Assembly: GCF_900129345.1 (NCBI RefSeq)
Contig: NZ_FQVK01000008.1
Coordinates: 79,469 to 143,468, forward strand
Direction of reading: 5' to 3'
Origin: Ruegeria intermedia
Lineage (GTDB): Bacteria; Pseudomonadota; Alphaproteobacteria; Rhodobacterales; Rhodobacteraceae
DNA: 64,000 nt
Shown here: piece by piece, positions 47,135 to 55,709 of the stretch
Position numbering within the stretch: the stretch's first letter is position 1
How the letters are laid out: each line of letters opens with the position of its first letter
Notes under the pieces: model-generated
What the model saw: only the letters and a program-made list of their open reading frames with translations
Told to the model about the DNA's origin: nothing
The model's database searches: none
Translations under genes and position numbers: made by a program

Positions 47135-48496
47135 ATGACGATACACGCAAAAACCGCTTTGTTAGGGTCTGATTGGGCGTCGAACCTGCGGGTGGAAATC
47201 ACCGAAGGACGGATTGCCGGGCTGCAGGCCAACGTCCCGCCCGCGCCCAGCGATACATGCGTCGACCTTCTGCTGCCGGCCCTGTCGAACCTGCACAGCC
47301 ACAGCTTTCAACGCGCCATGGCCGGGATGACCGAGACCCGAACCGCAGGCCGGGAAAGCTTCTGGAGCTGGCGGCAGCTTATGTACCGCTTTCTGGACAA
47401 TCTGACGCCCGCGCATATCGAGGCGATCGCCGCCCTGACCTTCCTCGAGATGCAGGAGGCCGGATATGCCGCGGTGGGCGAGTTCCACTATGTCCACCAC
47501 CAACCCGGCGGCGCGCCCTATGCCGAACTGTCCGAACTGAGCCAGCGCGTCTTTGCCGCCGCGCAGCAGACGGGGATCGGGCTGACCCATCTGCCGGTGC
47601 TCTACACCTGTGGCGGTGTCCGGCAGGAGGCTCTGACCGGCGGGCAATTGCGGTTCGGCAACAATCTGGACCGCTATCTGGACCTGCTCGACGCGACCCG
47701 GAGCCTGGCGCGGCAGGCCCCGGCCGACACCATCGTCGGCATCGCCCCGCATTCGCTGCGGGCCACGCGCCCGGGCGACCTGCGCGCCCTGATCGACAAC
47801 GTCCCGGACGGCCCTGTTCACATCCACATCGCCGAGCAGGTGAAAGAGGTTCAGGACGTGCAGGCCGCTTTGGGCTGCCGTCCGGTGGAGTGGTTGCTGA
47901 ACACCCTGCCGGTCGATGACCGCTGGTGCCTGGTCCACGCCACACATATGACGCCCGGCGAAACCCGGGCCCTAGCACGGTCGGGCGCCGTGGCGGGGCT
48001 GTGCCCGATCACCGAGGCCAATCTGGGCGACGGAATTTTCGAAGGGCCGACCTATGTCGCTGCGAACGGGCGGTTCGGGGTTGGATCAGACTCTAACATT
48101 CGCATTTCGCTGCCCGAGGAACTGCGGACTCTCGAATATTCGCAACGCCTGCGCGATCGCGCCCGGGCGGTTCTGGTGCGAGGCGAAGGCTCGGTCGGGC
48201 ATGCCCTGTATACAGGCGCGGCCCAAGGCGGCGCGCAGGCGCTTGGGCGCGACGCCGGGGGCATCGCCCCGGGCAAGCTGGCCGATCTGGTGGCCATCGA
48301 CCGCGCGCACCCGACCCTGTGCGCCTTGCGAGACCACCAACTGCTGGACGGGCTGTGTTTCGCAGCCCCAGACGGTCTGGTGACCGATCTGTGGTCGGCC
48401 GGCCGCCACACGGTCCGCGCCGGGCGCCATGTCGCGCGCGACACGATCATTCCCGCCTATCGCCGGGCCATTGCCGATCTGCTGTCCCGAGTCTAA
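47135..48496 (+). CDS. hutF: Formimidoylglutamate deiminase
   Basis: A 453-residue amidohydrolase that deiminates N-formimino-glutamate to N-formylglutamate and ammonia. Metal site PALSNLHSHSFQRAMAG, then WSWRQLMYRF, the HIHIAEQVKEVQDVQ segment, and the catalytic Asp in GVGSDSNIRISLPEELR are diagnostic of HutF. The ATG is at 47135; an upstream extension of 420 codons is the antisense frame of hutI. Partner of hutG in the five-step pathway. hutC follows by 28 bases. Confidence 0.95.
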   Translation: MTIHAKTALLGSDWASNLRVEITEGRIAGLQANVPPAPSDTCVDLLLPALSNLHSHSFQRAMAGMTETRTAGRESFWSWRQLMYRFLDNLTPAHIEAIAALTFLEMQEAGYAAVGEFHYVHHQPGGAPYAELSELSQRVFAAAQQTGIGLTHLPVLYTCGGVRQEALTGGQLRFGNNLDRYLDLLDATRSLARQAPADTIVGIAPHSLRATRPGDLRALIDNVPDGPVHIHIAEQVKEVQDVQAALGCRPVEWLLNTLPVDDRWCLVHATHMTPGETRALARSGAVAGLCPITEANLGDGIFEGPTYVAANGRFGVGSDSNIRISLPEELRTLEYSQRLRDRARAVLVRGEGSVGHALYTGAAQGGAQALGRDAGGIAPGKLADLVAIDRAHPTLCALRDHQLLDGLCFAAPDGLVTDLWSAGRHTVRAGRHVARDTIIPAYRRAIADLLSRV

Positions 48497-48524
48497 TCAT
48501 CGCCAACACCAAGCCGAGCACCCA

Positions 48525-49229
48525 ATGACCCAAAGCACCGAGACCACCAGCTACAAGGACATCAAGCAGACCGTGCTTGGCCGCATCCGTTCAGGCGAGT
48601 GGCGACCCGACACCTTGCTGCCCAACGAAGAGGACCTGGCGGTCGAGTTTTCCTGCACCCGCACCACGGTGAACCGCGCGCTGCGCGAACTGGCCGAGGA
48701 AGGTTTCCTGGAACGCCGCCGCAAGGCCGGCACCCGCGTATCCAGCGCCCCGCAGCGGCAGGCCCGCTTCACCATCCCGCTGGTGCGCGACGAGGTCGAG
48801 GCCATGGGCGGCACCTATCGCTATGCGCTGGTCTCGGCGCTGGCCGAGACCGCGCCCGAATGGCTGGCGGCGCGGCTGGCGCTGACACCGGGGCAGCGCG
48901 TGGTGCATGTGCGCTGCATGCACTATTCCGACAACACCCCCTTTCAGTTCGAGGACCGCTGGATCGTCATCGACAGCGTGCCGCAGGTCGAACAGGCCGA
49001 CTTCTCGGCCATCGGCCCGAATGAATGGCTGGTGCAGACGGTCCCCTTCACCAATGTCGAGCTGTCCTTTCTGGCCAGCCGGGCCGACGCCACGCTGGCC
49101 GGTTTTCTGGACGTGACCGAAGGCGAGCCGGTCTTCACCGCCGAGCGCATCACTTGGCTGCAGGGGCAGCCGGTGACGCTGGCCAAGATGTATTTCGCAG
49201 CCGGCTATCGCATGACCACCCGGCTCTGA
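48525..49229 (+). CDS. hutC: Histidine utilisation repressor HutC
   Basis: A 234-residue GntR/HutC-family regulator: winged helix (YKDIKQTVLGRIRSGEWRPD, SCTRTTVNRALRELAEEGFL) and UTRA ligand domain (QFEDRWIVIDSVPQVEQADF, and the final LAKMYFAAGYRMTTRL). Urocanate is the known inducer for this family. It is encoded just after hutF, so it controls its own transcript and probably the divergent hutI-H-G-U operon through the shared intergenic region. Confidence 0.92.
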   Translation: MTQSTETTSYKDIKQTVLGRIRSGEWRPDTLLPNEEDLAVEFSCTRTTVNRALRELAEEGFLERRRKAGTRVSSAPQRQARFTIPLVRDEVEAMGGTYRYALVSALAETAPEWLAARLALTPGQRVVHVRCMHYSDNTPFQFEDRWIVIDSVPQVEQADFSAIGPNEWLVQTVPFTNVELSFLASRADATLAGFLDVTEGEPVFTAERITWLQGQPVTLAKMYFAAGYRMTTRL

Positions 49230-49318
49230 GGCAAAAAAGGCTTGCAACAGGGTCTTTACCAGCGGCGCAATCCGATACAGGGTCCGGTTCGGCGGCACCG
49301 CAATCAGGAGGACCCGAA

Positions 49319-50836
49319 ATGGCCAACCCGCTTTTTGATCGTCTGTTCGGCATCCATGCGGGCAAAGACACGCCGTTTCTGCATCTGCCGGATGGGCAGA
49401 CGCTGACCCATGCCGCGTTTCTGGACATGGCGGCGCGGCTGGCCAATGCGCTGACGGGGCTCGGGCTGGAACCGGACGACCGGGTGGCGGTGCAGGTCCA
49501 CAAATCGCCCGAGGCGCTGGCGCTGTATGCGGCCTGCGTTCAGGCCGGGCTGATCTTTCTGCCGCTGAACACCGCCTATACCGGTGCCGAGCTGAGCTAT
49601 TTCATCGACAACAGCGGCGCTGCGCTGGTGGTCTGTGATGCGAGCGCGCTGTCGGAACTGGAGCCCATCGCCCACGGCCATGGCGCGCGGGTCGAAACGC
49701 TGAACGCCGACGGCTCGGGCAGCCTGATGCGGCGCGCGCTGGGGATGCTGCCGGCGTTTGAACCGGTGCGCCGCACGCCGGAGGATCTGGCCGCGTTTCT
49801 TTACACTTCGGGCACCACCGGGCGGTCCAAGGGCGCCATGCTGACGCAGGCGAATCTGCTGTCGAACGCCGAAACGCTGGTGCAGGAGTGGCGCTTCACC
49901 GCGGACGACGTGCTGCTGCACGCGCTGCCGATCTTTCACACCCATGGCCTGTTCGTGGCCACCAATGTCATGCTGTCGGCCGGCGGGTCGATGATCTTTC
50001 TGCCGGGCTTCGATCTGGACGACATCCTGCGCCTGATGCCCAAGGCCACCTCGATGATGGGTGTGCCGACCTTCTATACTCGCCTCCTGGACGACGACCG
50101 GTTCACCGGGGATCTGGCCCGGCACATGCGGCTGTTCATATCCGGCTCGGCGCCGCTGCTGGCCGAAACCCACACGCGATTCGAGCAACGCACCGGCCAC
50201 CGCATCCTGGAACGCTATGGCATGACCGAGACCAACATGAACACCTCGAACCCCTATGACGGCGAGCGTCGGGCCGGAACCGTGGGCTTTCCGCTGCCGG
50301 GGGTCGAGTTGAAGATCACCGACCCCGAAACGGGCGATCCCCTGCCGCAGGGCGAGATCGGCATGATCGAAGTGCGCGGCCCGAACGTGTTCAAGGGCTA
50401 TTGGCAGATGCCCGAGAAAACCGCCGCCGAACTGCGCGAGGACGGGTTCTTCATCACCGGCGATCTGGGCCGCATCGACGCGGACGGCTATGTGCATATC
50501 GTCGGCCGCGGCAAGGACCTGATCATTTCGGGCGGCTACAACATCTATCCCAAGGAAATCGAGCTGGTTCTGGATGACCAGCCCGGCGTGCTGGAAAGCG
50601 CGGTGATCGGCGTGCCGCACCCGGATTTCGGAGAAACCGTGCTGGGCATCCTGGTGCCCGAGGCCGGCGCGGCACCGGATCTGGATGCGATCATGGAGGC
50701 GGTGCGCCAAAACCTTGCCCGTTTCAAACATCCCCGCAGGCTGATCCTGCTGGACGAACTGCCGCGCAATACGATGGGCAAGGTGCAGAAAAACGTTCTG
50801 CGCGAGACCTACAACGCAATGTTTCAAGGCAATTGA
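49319..50836 (+). CDS. matB: Malonyl-CoA synthetase
   Basis: A 505-residue acyl-CoA ligase of the MatB type. AMP-binding motif YTSGTTGRSKGAM, then the core motif YGMTETNMNTSNPYDGERR, whose Asn/Arg residues distinguish malonyl-CoA ligases, then the hinge GDLGRIDADGYVHIVGRGKD and the catalytic Lys in NTMGKVQKNVLR. It activates free malonate to malonyl-CoA, detoxifying malonate and feeding fatty-acid synthesis. AGGAGGA lies seven bases before the ATG. It follows hutC in the same direction by 89 bases. Confidence 0.92.
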   Translation: MANPLFDRLFGIHAGKDTPFLHLPDGQTLTHAAFLDMAARLANALTGLGLEPDDRVAVQVHKSPEALALYAACVQAGLIFLPLNTAYTGAELSYFIDNSGAALVVCDASALSELEPIAHGHGARVETLNADGSGSLMRRALGMLPAFEPVRRTPEDLAAFLYTSGTTGRSKGAMLTQANLLSNAETLVQEWRFTADDVLLHALPIFHTHGLFVATNVMLSAGGSMIFLPGFDLDDILRLMPKATSMMGVPTFYTRLLDDDRFTGDLARHMRLFISGSAPLLAETHTRFEQRTGHRILERYGMTETNMNTSNPYDGERRAGTVGFPLPGVELKITDPETGDPLPQGEIGMIEVRGPNVFKGYWQMPEKTAAELREDGFFITGDLGRIDADGYVHIVGRGKDLIISGGYNIYPKEIELVLDDQPGVLESAVIGVPHPDFGETVLGILVPEAGAAPDLDAIMEAVRQNLARFKHPRRLILLDELPRNTMGKVQKNVLRETYNAMFQGN

Positions 50837-50975
50837 AGCGTTCCTCATCGCGTCCAATGGAACGTATGTGGCGGGCGACCCTTGTCCGAGAACTCTAATT
50901 TATTGACACAAGGCCCTGCGCGCAGGCAACTTTCTCGGAACGAGCAACCAACCTGCAAAAGGAAATACAGGGGCG

Positions 50976-51491
50976 ATGGTATTTGAGACGATCGGAAGGA
51001 CGATCGCGGTGGTCGGCTCGCTTTTGACGTTCGCGCCTGGCACTGCCAATTCTGCCGAGTGGGTGGCCGGACTGGGAGCCGACGATCTGTTCGACATCGA
51101 TGGAGTTCCCGCTTTTGCCGGTTTGGTTGAGCTTCACTCAGATCCTTTCGTGCGAGCATTTTGGGTGGATGTATCGGCGATGGCGTCAGTACTTGTAGAC
51201 ACCGAACACGATATCTTTGCCGGAATTGGCCTGCATTCACTGCTTCATTTCGGAATGGATCGGGTGTTTTTCGAGTTCAGTCTTGCGGCAGGAGGCTATT
51301 TTCCGGGTGGCGAGTCGCCCCCACGAAAGCTTACCGACAGATTTCAATACCGCACCTCTATCGGCGCTGGATACCGACTGACAGAATCCAGCCGCCTTTC
51401 AGTTTCGATGGATCACCTATTCAATTCGGAGTTCGAAAACTACGAGCCCGGCAGCGAAACCATATTGTTGCGGTACACCAAGGGGTTCTGA
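50976..51491 (+). CDS. PagL-like outer-membrane barrel (acyloxyacyl hydrolase/lipid A deacylase-related)
   Basis: A 171-residue secreted protein with signal peptide ending TANSA. The mature part alternates like a small beta barrel. Its C-terminus (LSVSMDHLFNSEFENYEPGS, then LLRYTKGF) resembles PagL-type lipid A 3-O-deacylases, where H-x-S-N and NPG-E motifs form the active site. Here the residue two after the His is Phe rather than Ser, so activity is uncertain. It is visibly more AT-rich than its neighbours and ends near a 33-base inverted repeat, suggesting acquisition by transfer. Not linked to serA or matB. Confidence 0.6.
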   Translation: MVFETIGRTIAVVGSLLTFAPGTANSAEWVAGLGADDLFDIDGVPAFAGLVELHSDPFVRAFWVDVSAMASVLVDTEHDIFAGIGLHSLLHFGMDRVFFEFSLAAGGYFPGGESPPRKLTDRFQYRTSIGAGYRLTESSRLSVSMDHLFNSEFENYEPGSETILLRYTKGF

Positions 51492-51541
51492 GCATCAGGA
51501 TCGTCGAGACCCGGCAACCTTTGGCATTTCCTGACTCCGGT

Positions 51542-51574
51542 GCAGTTGTCGAACCCGCGGGATTCGACAACTGC
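51542..51574. repeat. Perfect 12-pair inverted repeat between convergent genes
   Basis: GCAGTTGTCGAA (51542-51553), nine bases CCCGCGGGA, TTCGACAACTGC (51563-51574). No T-run follows, so it is not a classic terminator. It lies between the PagL-like gene and the serA stop. Confidence 0.75.
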
Positions 51575-51594
51575 CCGTGGATTCGGATTGCAGA

Positions 51595-53190
51595 TCAGAC
51601 CACGTCGAACTCCAGCGGCTTGATCTGGGTGAACAGCCCGGTTTCAGCCAGCTTGGCGCGGGCTTCGGCCGGAACCGGCTCGTCAACATACAGCAGCGCG
51701 ATCGCCTCGCCACCCGCCTGGGCGCGGCCCAGGGTAAAGTTGGCGATGTTCACGCCATGCTCGCCCATGGTCTTGCCCAGGGTGCCGATGATGCCCGGCA
51801 CGTCCTCGTTGGTGGTGTAGAGCATGTGTGCGCCGACCTCGGCATCGATGTTGATGCCCTTGATCTGGATAAAGCGCGGCTTGCCGTCGCTGAACACGGT
51901 ACCCCCGATCGAGCGTTCGCGCTTGTCGGTCACCACGGTCACCTTGATATAGCCCTCGAAGGCGCCCGACTTGTCCTGGTTGGTGGTCGAGATCTTGATA
52001 CCGCGTTCCTTGGCCACGACCGGGGCCGAGACCATGTTCACCTCGGGGTTCGAGCGTTTCATGATCCCCGCCACCACCGCGCAGTTCAGCGCCGCCAGGT
52101 TCATCTGCGCCGCCACGCCGTCATACAGGATGTTGATCGCCTTGATCGGCTCATCGGTCATCTGGCCGATGAAGCTGCCCAGATGGCCGGCCAGCTTGAT
52201 CCACGGCCCCATGACCTTGGCCTCTTCGGCGGTGACGCTGGGCATGTTCAGCGCATTCTCGACCGCGCCGGTCAGCAGATAGTTCGAGATCTGCTCGGCC
52301 ACCTGCAGCGCCACGTTTTCCTGCGCCTCGGTGGTCGCGGCGCCCAGATGCGGGGTGCAGACCACGTTGGGCAGGCCGAACAGCGGGTTTTCCTTGGCCG
52401 GTTCCTCGCTGAACACGTCGAAGGCGGCCCCGGCGACATGGCCCGATTTGATCAGTTCGGCCAGCGCCTCTTCATCGACCAGACCGCCGCGGGCGCAGTT
52501 GATGATACGCACGCCCTTCTTGGTCTTGGCCAGATTCTCGCGGCTGAGGATGTTGCGGGTCTGGTCGGTCAGCGGTACGTGCAGGGTGATGAAATCGGCC
52601 CGCGCCAGCAGCTCGTCCAGCTCGACCTTTTCCACGCCCATCTTGTCGGCCTTCTCCTGGCCCAGATAGGGATCATAGGCGATGACCTTCATCTTGAGGC
52701 CCTGCGCCCGGTCGCAGACGATGCCGCCGATATTGCCGGCGCCGATCACGCCCAGCGTCTTGTTGGTCAGCTCGACCCCCATGAACTTGGACTTTTCCCA
52801 CTTGCCCGCATGGGTGCTGGCATTGGCCTCGGGAATCTGGCGCGCCACGGCGAACATCATCGCGATGGCGTGCTCGGCGGTGGTGATCATGTTGCCGAAG
52901 GGCGTGTTCATCACGATCACGCCCTTTTTCGAGGCGGCTTCCTTGTCGATATTGTCGGTGCCGATGCCGGCGCGGCCGATCACCTTCAGCTTGTCGGCCT
53001 TTTCCAGGATCTTCTCGGTGACCTTGGTGGCCGAGCGGATGGCCAGGCCGTCATAGTTGCCGATGATCTCGGCCAGCTTTTCCTTGTCCTTGCCCACGTC
53101 GGGCATGAAATCCACGTCGATGCCACGGTCGCGGAAGATCTGAACCGCGGTTTCGCTGAGCTTGTCGGATACGAGTACTTTGGGGGCCAT
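51595..53190 (-). CDS. serA: D-3-phosphoglycerate dehydrogenase
   Basis: A 531-residue long-form SerA that starts serine synthesis by oxidising 3-phosphoglycerate. N-terminal substrate domain, NAD-binding GxGxxG in LGVIGAGNIGGIV, catalytic Arg/Glu/His in NCARGGLVDEEA and TPHLGAAT, an intervening domain, and a C-terminal ACT domain (GTLGKTMGEHGVNIANFTLGR) that can bind serine for feedback. The start is ATG 53190 (MAPKVLVSDKL). It follows serC on the same strand across 68 bases containing a perfect hairpin. Confidence 0.96.
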   Translation of the reverse strand: MAPKVLVSDKLSETAVQIFRDRGIDVDFMPDVGKDKEKLAEIIGNYDGLAIRSATKVTEKILEKADKLKVIGRAGIGTDNIDKEAASKKGVIVMNTPFGNMITTAEHAIAMMFAVARQIPEANASTHAGKWEKSKFMGVELTNKTLGVIGAGNIGGIVCDRAQGLKMKVIAYDPYLGQEKADKMGVEKVELDELLARADFITLHVPLTDQTRNILSRENLAKTKKGVRIINCARGGLVDEEALAELIKSGHVAGAAFDVFSEEPAKENPLFGLPNVVCTPHLGAATTEAQENVALQVAEQISNYLLTGAVENALNMPSVTAEEAKVMGPWIKLAGHLGSFIGQMTDEPIKAINILYDGVAAQMNLAALNCAVVAGIMKRSNPEVNMVSAPVVAKERGIKISTTNQDKSGAFEGYIKVTVVTDKRERSIGGTVFSDGKPRFIQIKGINIDAEVGAHMLYTTNEDVPGIIGTLGKTMGEHGVNIANFTLGRAQAGGEAIALLYVDEPVPAEARAKLAETGLFTQIKPLEFDVV

Positions 53191-53219
53191 GTGCGTGGTC
53201 CTTGAATGGAATGATGACT

Positions 53220-53239
53220 CCGGGCCGGACGCGGCCCGG
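53220..53239 (-). other. Hairpin between serC and serA
   Basis: CCGGGCCG (53220-53227) and CGGCCCGG (53232-53239) with loop GACG: a perfect eight-pair stem, without a T-run. It probably tunes serA relative to serC. Confidence 0.55.
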
Positions 53240-53258
53240 ATCTTGTCGGGGAAAAGGG

Positions 53259-54413
53259 TCAGGCGGCTTCGGCCTGGGCTGCGATCTCGGCCTCGAACGC
53301 CCATTTCAGCCAGGGCAGCATCGCCCGGATGTCGGACGTCTCGACCGTGCCGCCGCACCAGATGCGCAGCCCGGCCGGCGCGTCACGATACGCGCCGATG
53401 TCCAGCGCCACGTTCTCGGCCTCCAGCCGCTTGGCGACCGCCTTGGCAAAGCTTGCGCCGTCGCGGATCCGCGGATCGGTGAATTTCAGGCAGACGCTGG
53501 TGTTCGACCGGGTGGCCGGGTCCTCGGCCAGGTTGTCGATCCAGTCGTTCTGGTCGCAGAAGTCAAAGATCGCCTGCGCATTGGCATCGGCGCGGGCGAT
53601 CAGGCCCTGCAGCCCGCCGACCGAGCGCGCCCAGTCCAGCGCGAACAGGTAATCCTCGACCGCCAGCATCGACGGCGTGTTGATGGTGGCGCCCTGGAAG
53701 ATGCCCTCGATCAGCTTGCCGCCCTTTGTCAGGCGGAAGATCTTCGGGAGCGGCCAGGCGGGGGTATAGCTTTCCAGCCGCTCGACCGCGCGGGGGCTGA
53801 GGATCAGCATGCCATGCGCGGCCTCGCCACCCAGAACCTTCTGCCAGCTGAAGGTGGTGACATCCAGCTTGTCCCAGGGCAGGTCCATCGCAAAAGCGGC
53901 GCTGGTGGCGTCGCAGATGGTCAGGCCGGCGCGGTCATCGGCGATCCAGTCGCCATTCGGAACCCGCACGCCCGAGGTGGTCCCGTTCCAGGTAAAGACC
54001 ACGTCATTGTTGAAATCGATGGACGCCAGATCGACGATCTGCCCGTAATCGGCGGTTTTCACCTCGGCGTCGATCTTCAGCTGTTTGACCACGTCGGTAA
54101 CCCAACCAGCGCCAAAGCTTTCCCAGGCCAGCATCTCGACCTTGCGTTCGCCCAGCAGCGACCACAGCGCCATTTCCACCGCGCCGGTATCCGAGGCCGG
54201 AACGATGCCGATGCGATAGTCAGCCGGAATGCCCAGCAGCTCGCGCGTGCCTTCGATAGCGGCCTTCAGCTTGTCCTTGCCGATGGCGGCGCGGTGCGAC
54301 CGGCCCAGCGCGGCATCGGCCAGCTTGTTCAGCTCGAATGTGGGGGGTTTGGCACAGGGGCCCGAGGAAAAACGCGGATTGGCCGGCCGCGCTGCCGGTC
54401 GTTCGATGGTCAT
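53259..54413 (-). CDS. serC: Phosphoserine aminotransferase
   Basis: A 384-residue PLP enzyme that makes phosphoserine from 3-phosphohydroxypyruvate and glutamate. The start was set at ATG 54413 ([20 protein letters not shown]), which gives the family N-terminus; the Schiff-base Lys is in [15 protein letters not shown], and [10 protein letters not shown] plus [12 protein letters not shown] contact the cofactor. Its sequence is the alphaproteobacterial type, longer than E. coli SerC. It is first in the serC-serA operon, preceded by a structured leader. Confidence 0.95.
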   Translation of the reverse strand: MTIERPAARPANPRFSSGPCAKPPTFELNKLADAALGRSHRAAIGKDKLKAAIEGTRELLGIPADYRIGIVPASDTGAVEMALWSLLGERKVEMLAWESFGAGWVTDVVKQLKIDAEVKTADYGQIVDLASIDFNNDVVFTWNGTTSGVRVPNGDWIADDRAGLTICDATSAAFAMDLPWDKLDVTTFSWQKVLGGEAAHGMLILSPRAVERLESYTPAWPLPKIFRLTKGGKLIEGIFQGATINTPSMLAVEDYLFALDWARSVGGLQGLIARADANAQAIFDFCDQNDWIDNLAEDPATRSNTSVCLKFTDPRIRDGASFAKAVAKRLEAENVALDIGAYRDAPAGLRIWCGGTVETSDIRAMLPWLKWAFEAEIAAQAEAA

Positions 54414-54420
54414 TGGTGTT

Positions 54421-54490
54421 ACCCTTCCAGATATACGCCCCTCGTTGGGGAGGGGTGTCCCGCGGCCAGACCTAGGGGGCCGCAGATGGG
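54421..54490 (-). ncRNA. Structured serC leader RNA
   Basis: On the minus strand two hairpins stand in tandem before serC: GCGGCC/GGCCGC (54462-54483) and CCCCTC/GAGGGG (54438-54455), then TATATCTGGAAGGGT and the start. This fits the computationally described serC leader motif of alphaproteobacterial serC-serA operons. The ligand, if any, is unknown. Confidence 0.6.
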
Positions 54491-54595
54491 CGGGCAAGCG
54501 GAAAAGACGCTTTGAACATCAAAAACGACACGGGCGGTGACGCCAAATCGGAACACAGGTTTCCGATCGGCGCATTTTGCACCCGCAGAAAGACC

Positions 54596-55696
54596 TCAGC
54601 GATCCAGCCGGACGGTTTCGCCCGTGGCCAGCGATTGCTGCGCCGCCAGCCCCATGCGCACGGCCCACATGCCGTCGGTCAGGCTGACATCCGGGGCATC
54701 GCGCTCGCCACGCACCAGCGCCAGAAAGCCTTGATGCTGATAGAAGGTCGAGCCGTTGTGGTCGCCCGCCGCCAGCAGGCGCGGATCGACGGGAATGTCG
54801 CGGGTGATCGGGCCTTTGGGGTCGCGCGGGCTGACGATCAGCTGCGGCACCGGCGGCTCGCCCAGATGTTCGGGCCAGAACCGGCCCGGCCCGGGCACCA
54901 GCGCCTCGATCTTGGCCTTGGGGCCGACGACCGAGATTTCCTCCTGATACCGCGCGCCCTCGGCGAACATGCACAGCTCCAGCATCGCCCGCGCGCCCGA
55001 GGCGAAATCGACGATGACATAGCCGTGGTCCAGGATGTCGGGCGTCTCGCCGTCATAGGTTTCGTCCAGATGGTTCACGGCCTGCCCGCCGCTGGCGCTG
55101 ATGCGTACCGGGTCTGATTGCAGGATCAGGCGCATCAGGTCGAAGAAATGACAGCATTTCTCGACGAAGGTGCCGCCGGTGTTGCGGTTGAACCGGTTCC
55201 AGTTGCCGACCTTTTCCAGGAACGGAAAGCGGTGTTCGCGGATGCTCAGCATCTTGACCCCGCCGCTGGTGTCCTGCGCCTCGGCGATCAGGGCGGCGAT
55301 GGGCGGCATATAGCGATATTCCATCGCCACCCAGATCGGACAGGGATAGCTGCGCTCGATCTCGGCCAGACGGGCGGCATCGTCGGGGTTGGTGAACAGC
55401 GGCTTTTCCACCAGCAACGGCAAGGGACGGGTCTGGGCGATCTGGGCGATCTGATCCACATGCAGATGGTTGGGGCTGGCGATGACCAGGCAGTCCAGGT
55501 CTTCGACCGACAGCAGATCCTGCAGCGACGGCACCATCTTGGCCCCCGGCGCAATCGCCTGCGCGGCGCGTGCCATCTCGGGGTCGGGCTCGAAAATGGC
55601 GGCCACTTGCGTGCCCTCCAGCAGGGCAATGTTGTGCAGGTGTTCCTGCCCCATCATGCCACATCCGATCAGCCCGTAGTTGATGGTCCGGGTCAT
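54596..55696 (-). CDS. Gfo/Idh/MocA oxidoreductase, candidate NAD-dependent sulfoquinovosidase (SqgA-like)
   Basis: A 366-residue sugar oxidoreductase-fold protein. The NAD motif is GCGMMG (residues 11-16), the EKP motif is VEKPLF with Lys98, and the substrate segment NTGGTFVEKCCHFFDLM supplies Lys180 and His183. Gfo/Idh/MocA proteins oxidise sugars or inositols, and one branch (GH188, SqgA) cleaves sulfoquinovosides with a catalytic NAD+. Here the gene lies beside SmoC-, SmoB- and SmoA-like genes and a GntR regulator, so a role in releasing sulfoquinovose is plausible. A plain sugar dehydrogenase is the alternative. The neighbouring regulator gene lies 13 bases upstream on the same strand, so they are one operon. 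Confidence 0.7.
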   Translation of the reverse strand: MTRTINYGLIGCGMMGQEHLHNIALLEGTQVAAIFEPDPEMARAAQAIAPGAKMVPSLQDLLSVEDLDCLVIASPNHLHVDQIAQIAQTRPLPLLVEKPLFTNPDDAARLAEIERSYPCPIWVAMEYRYMPPIAALIAEAQDTSGGVKMLSIREHRFPFLEKVGNWNRFNRNTGGTFVEKCCHFFDLMRLILQSDPVRISASGGQAVNHLDETYDGETPDILDHGYVIVDFASGARAMLELCMFAEGARYQEEISVVGPKAKIEALVPGPGRFWPEHLGEPPVPQLIVSPRDPKGPITRDIPVDPRLLAAGDHNGSTFYQHQGFLALVRGERDAPDVSLTDGMWAVRMGLAAQQSLATGETVRLDR

Positions 55697-55709
55697 GCGC
55701 GTTTCCTCG

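Noticed and set aside
45875..48496. 873-codon open frame on the plus strand
   Set aside because: Only the part from 47135 is real (hutF). The upstream 420 codons are antisense to hutI.
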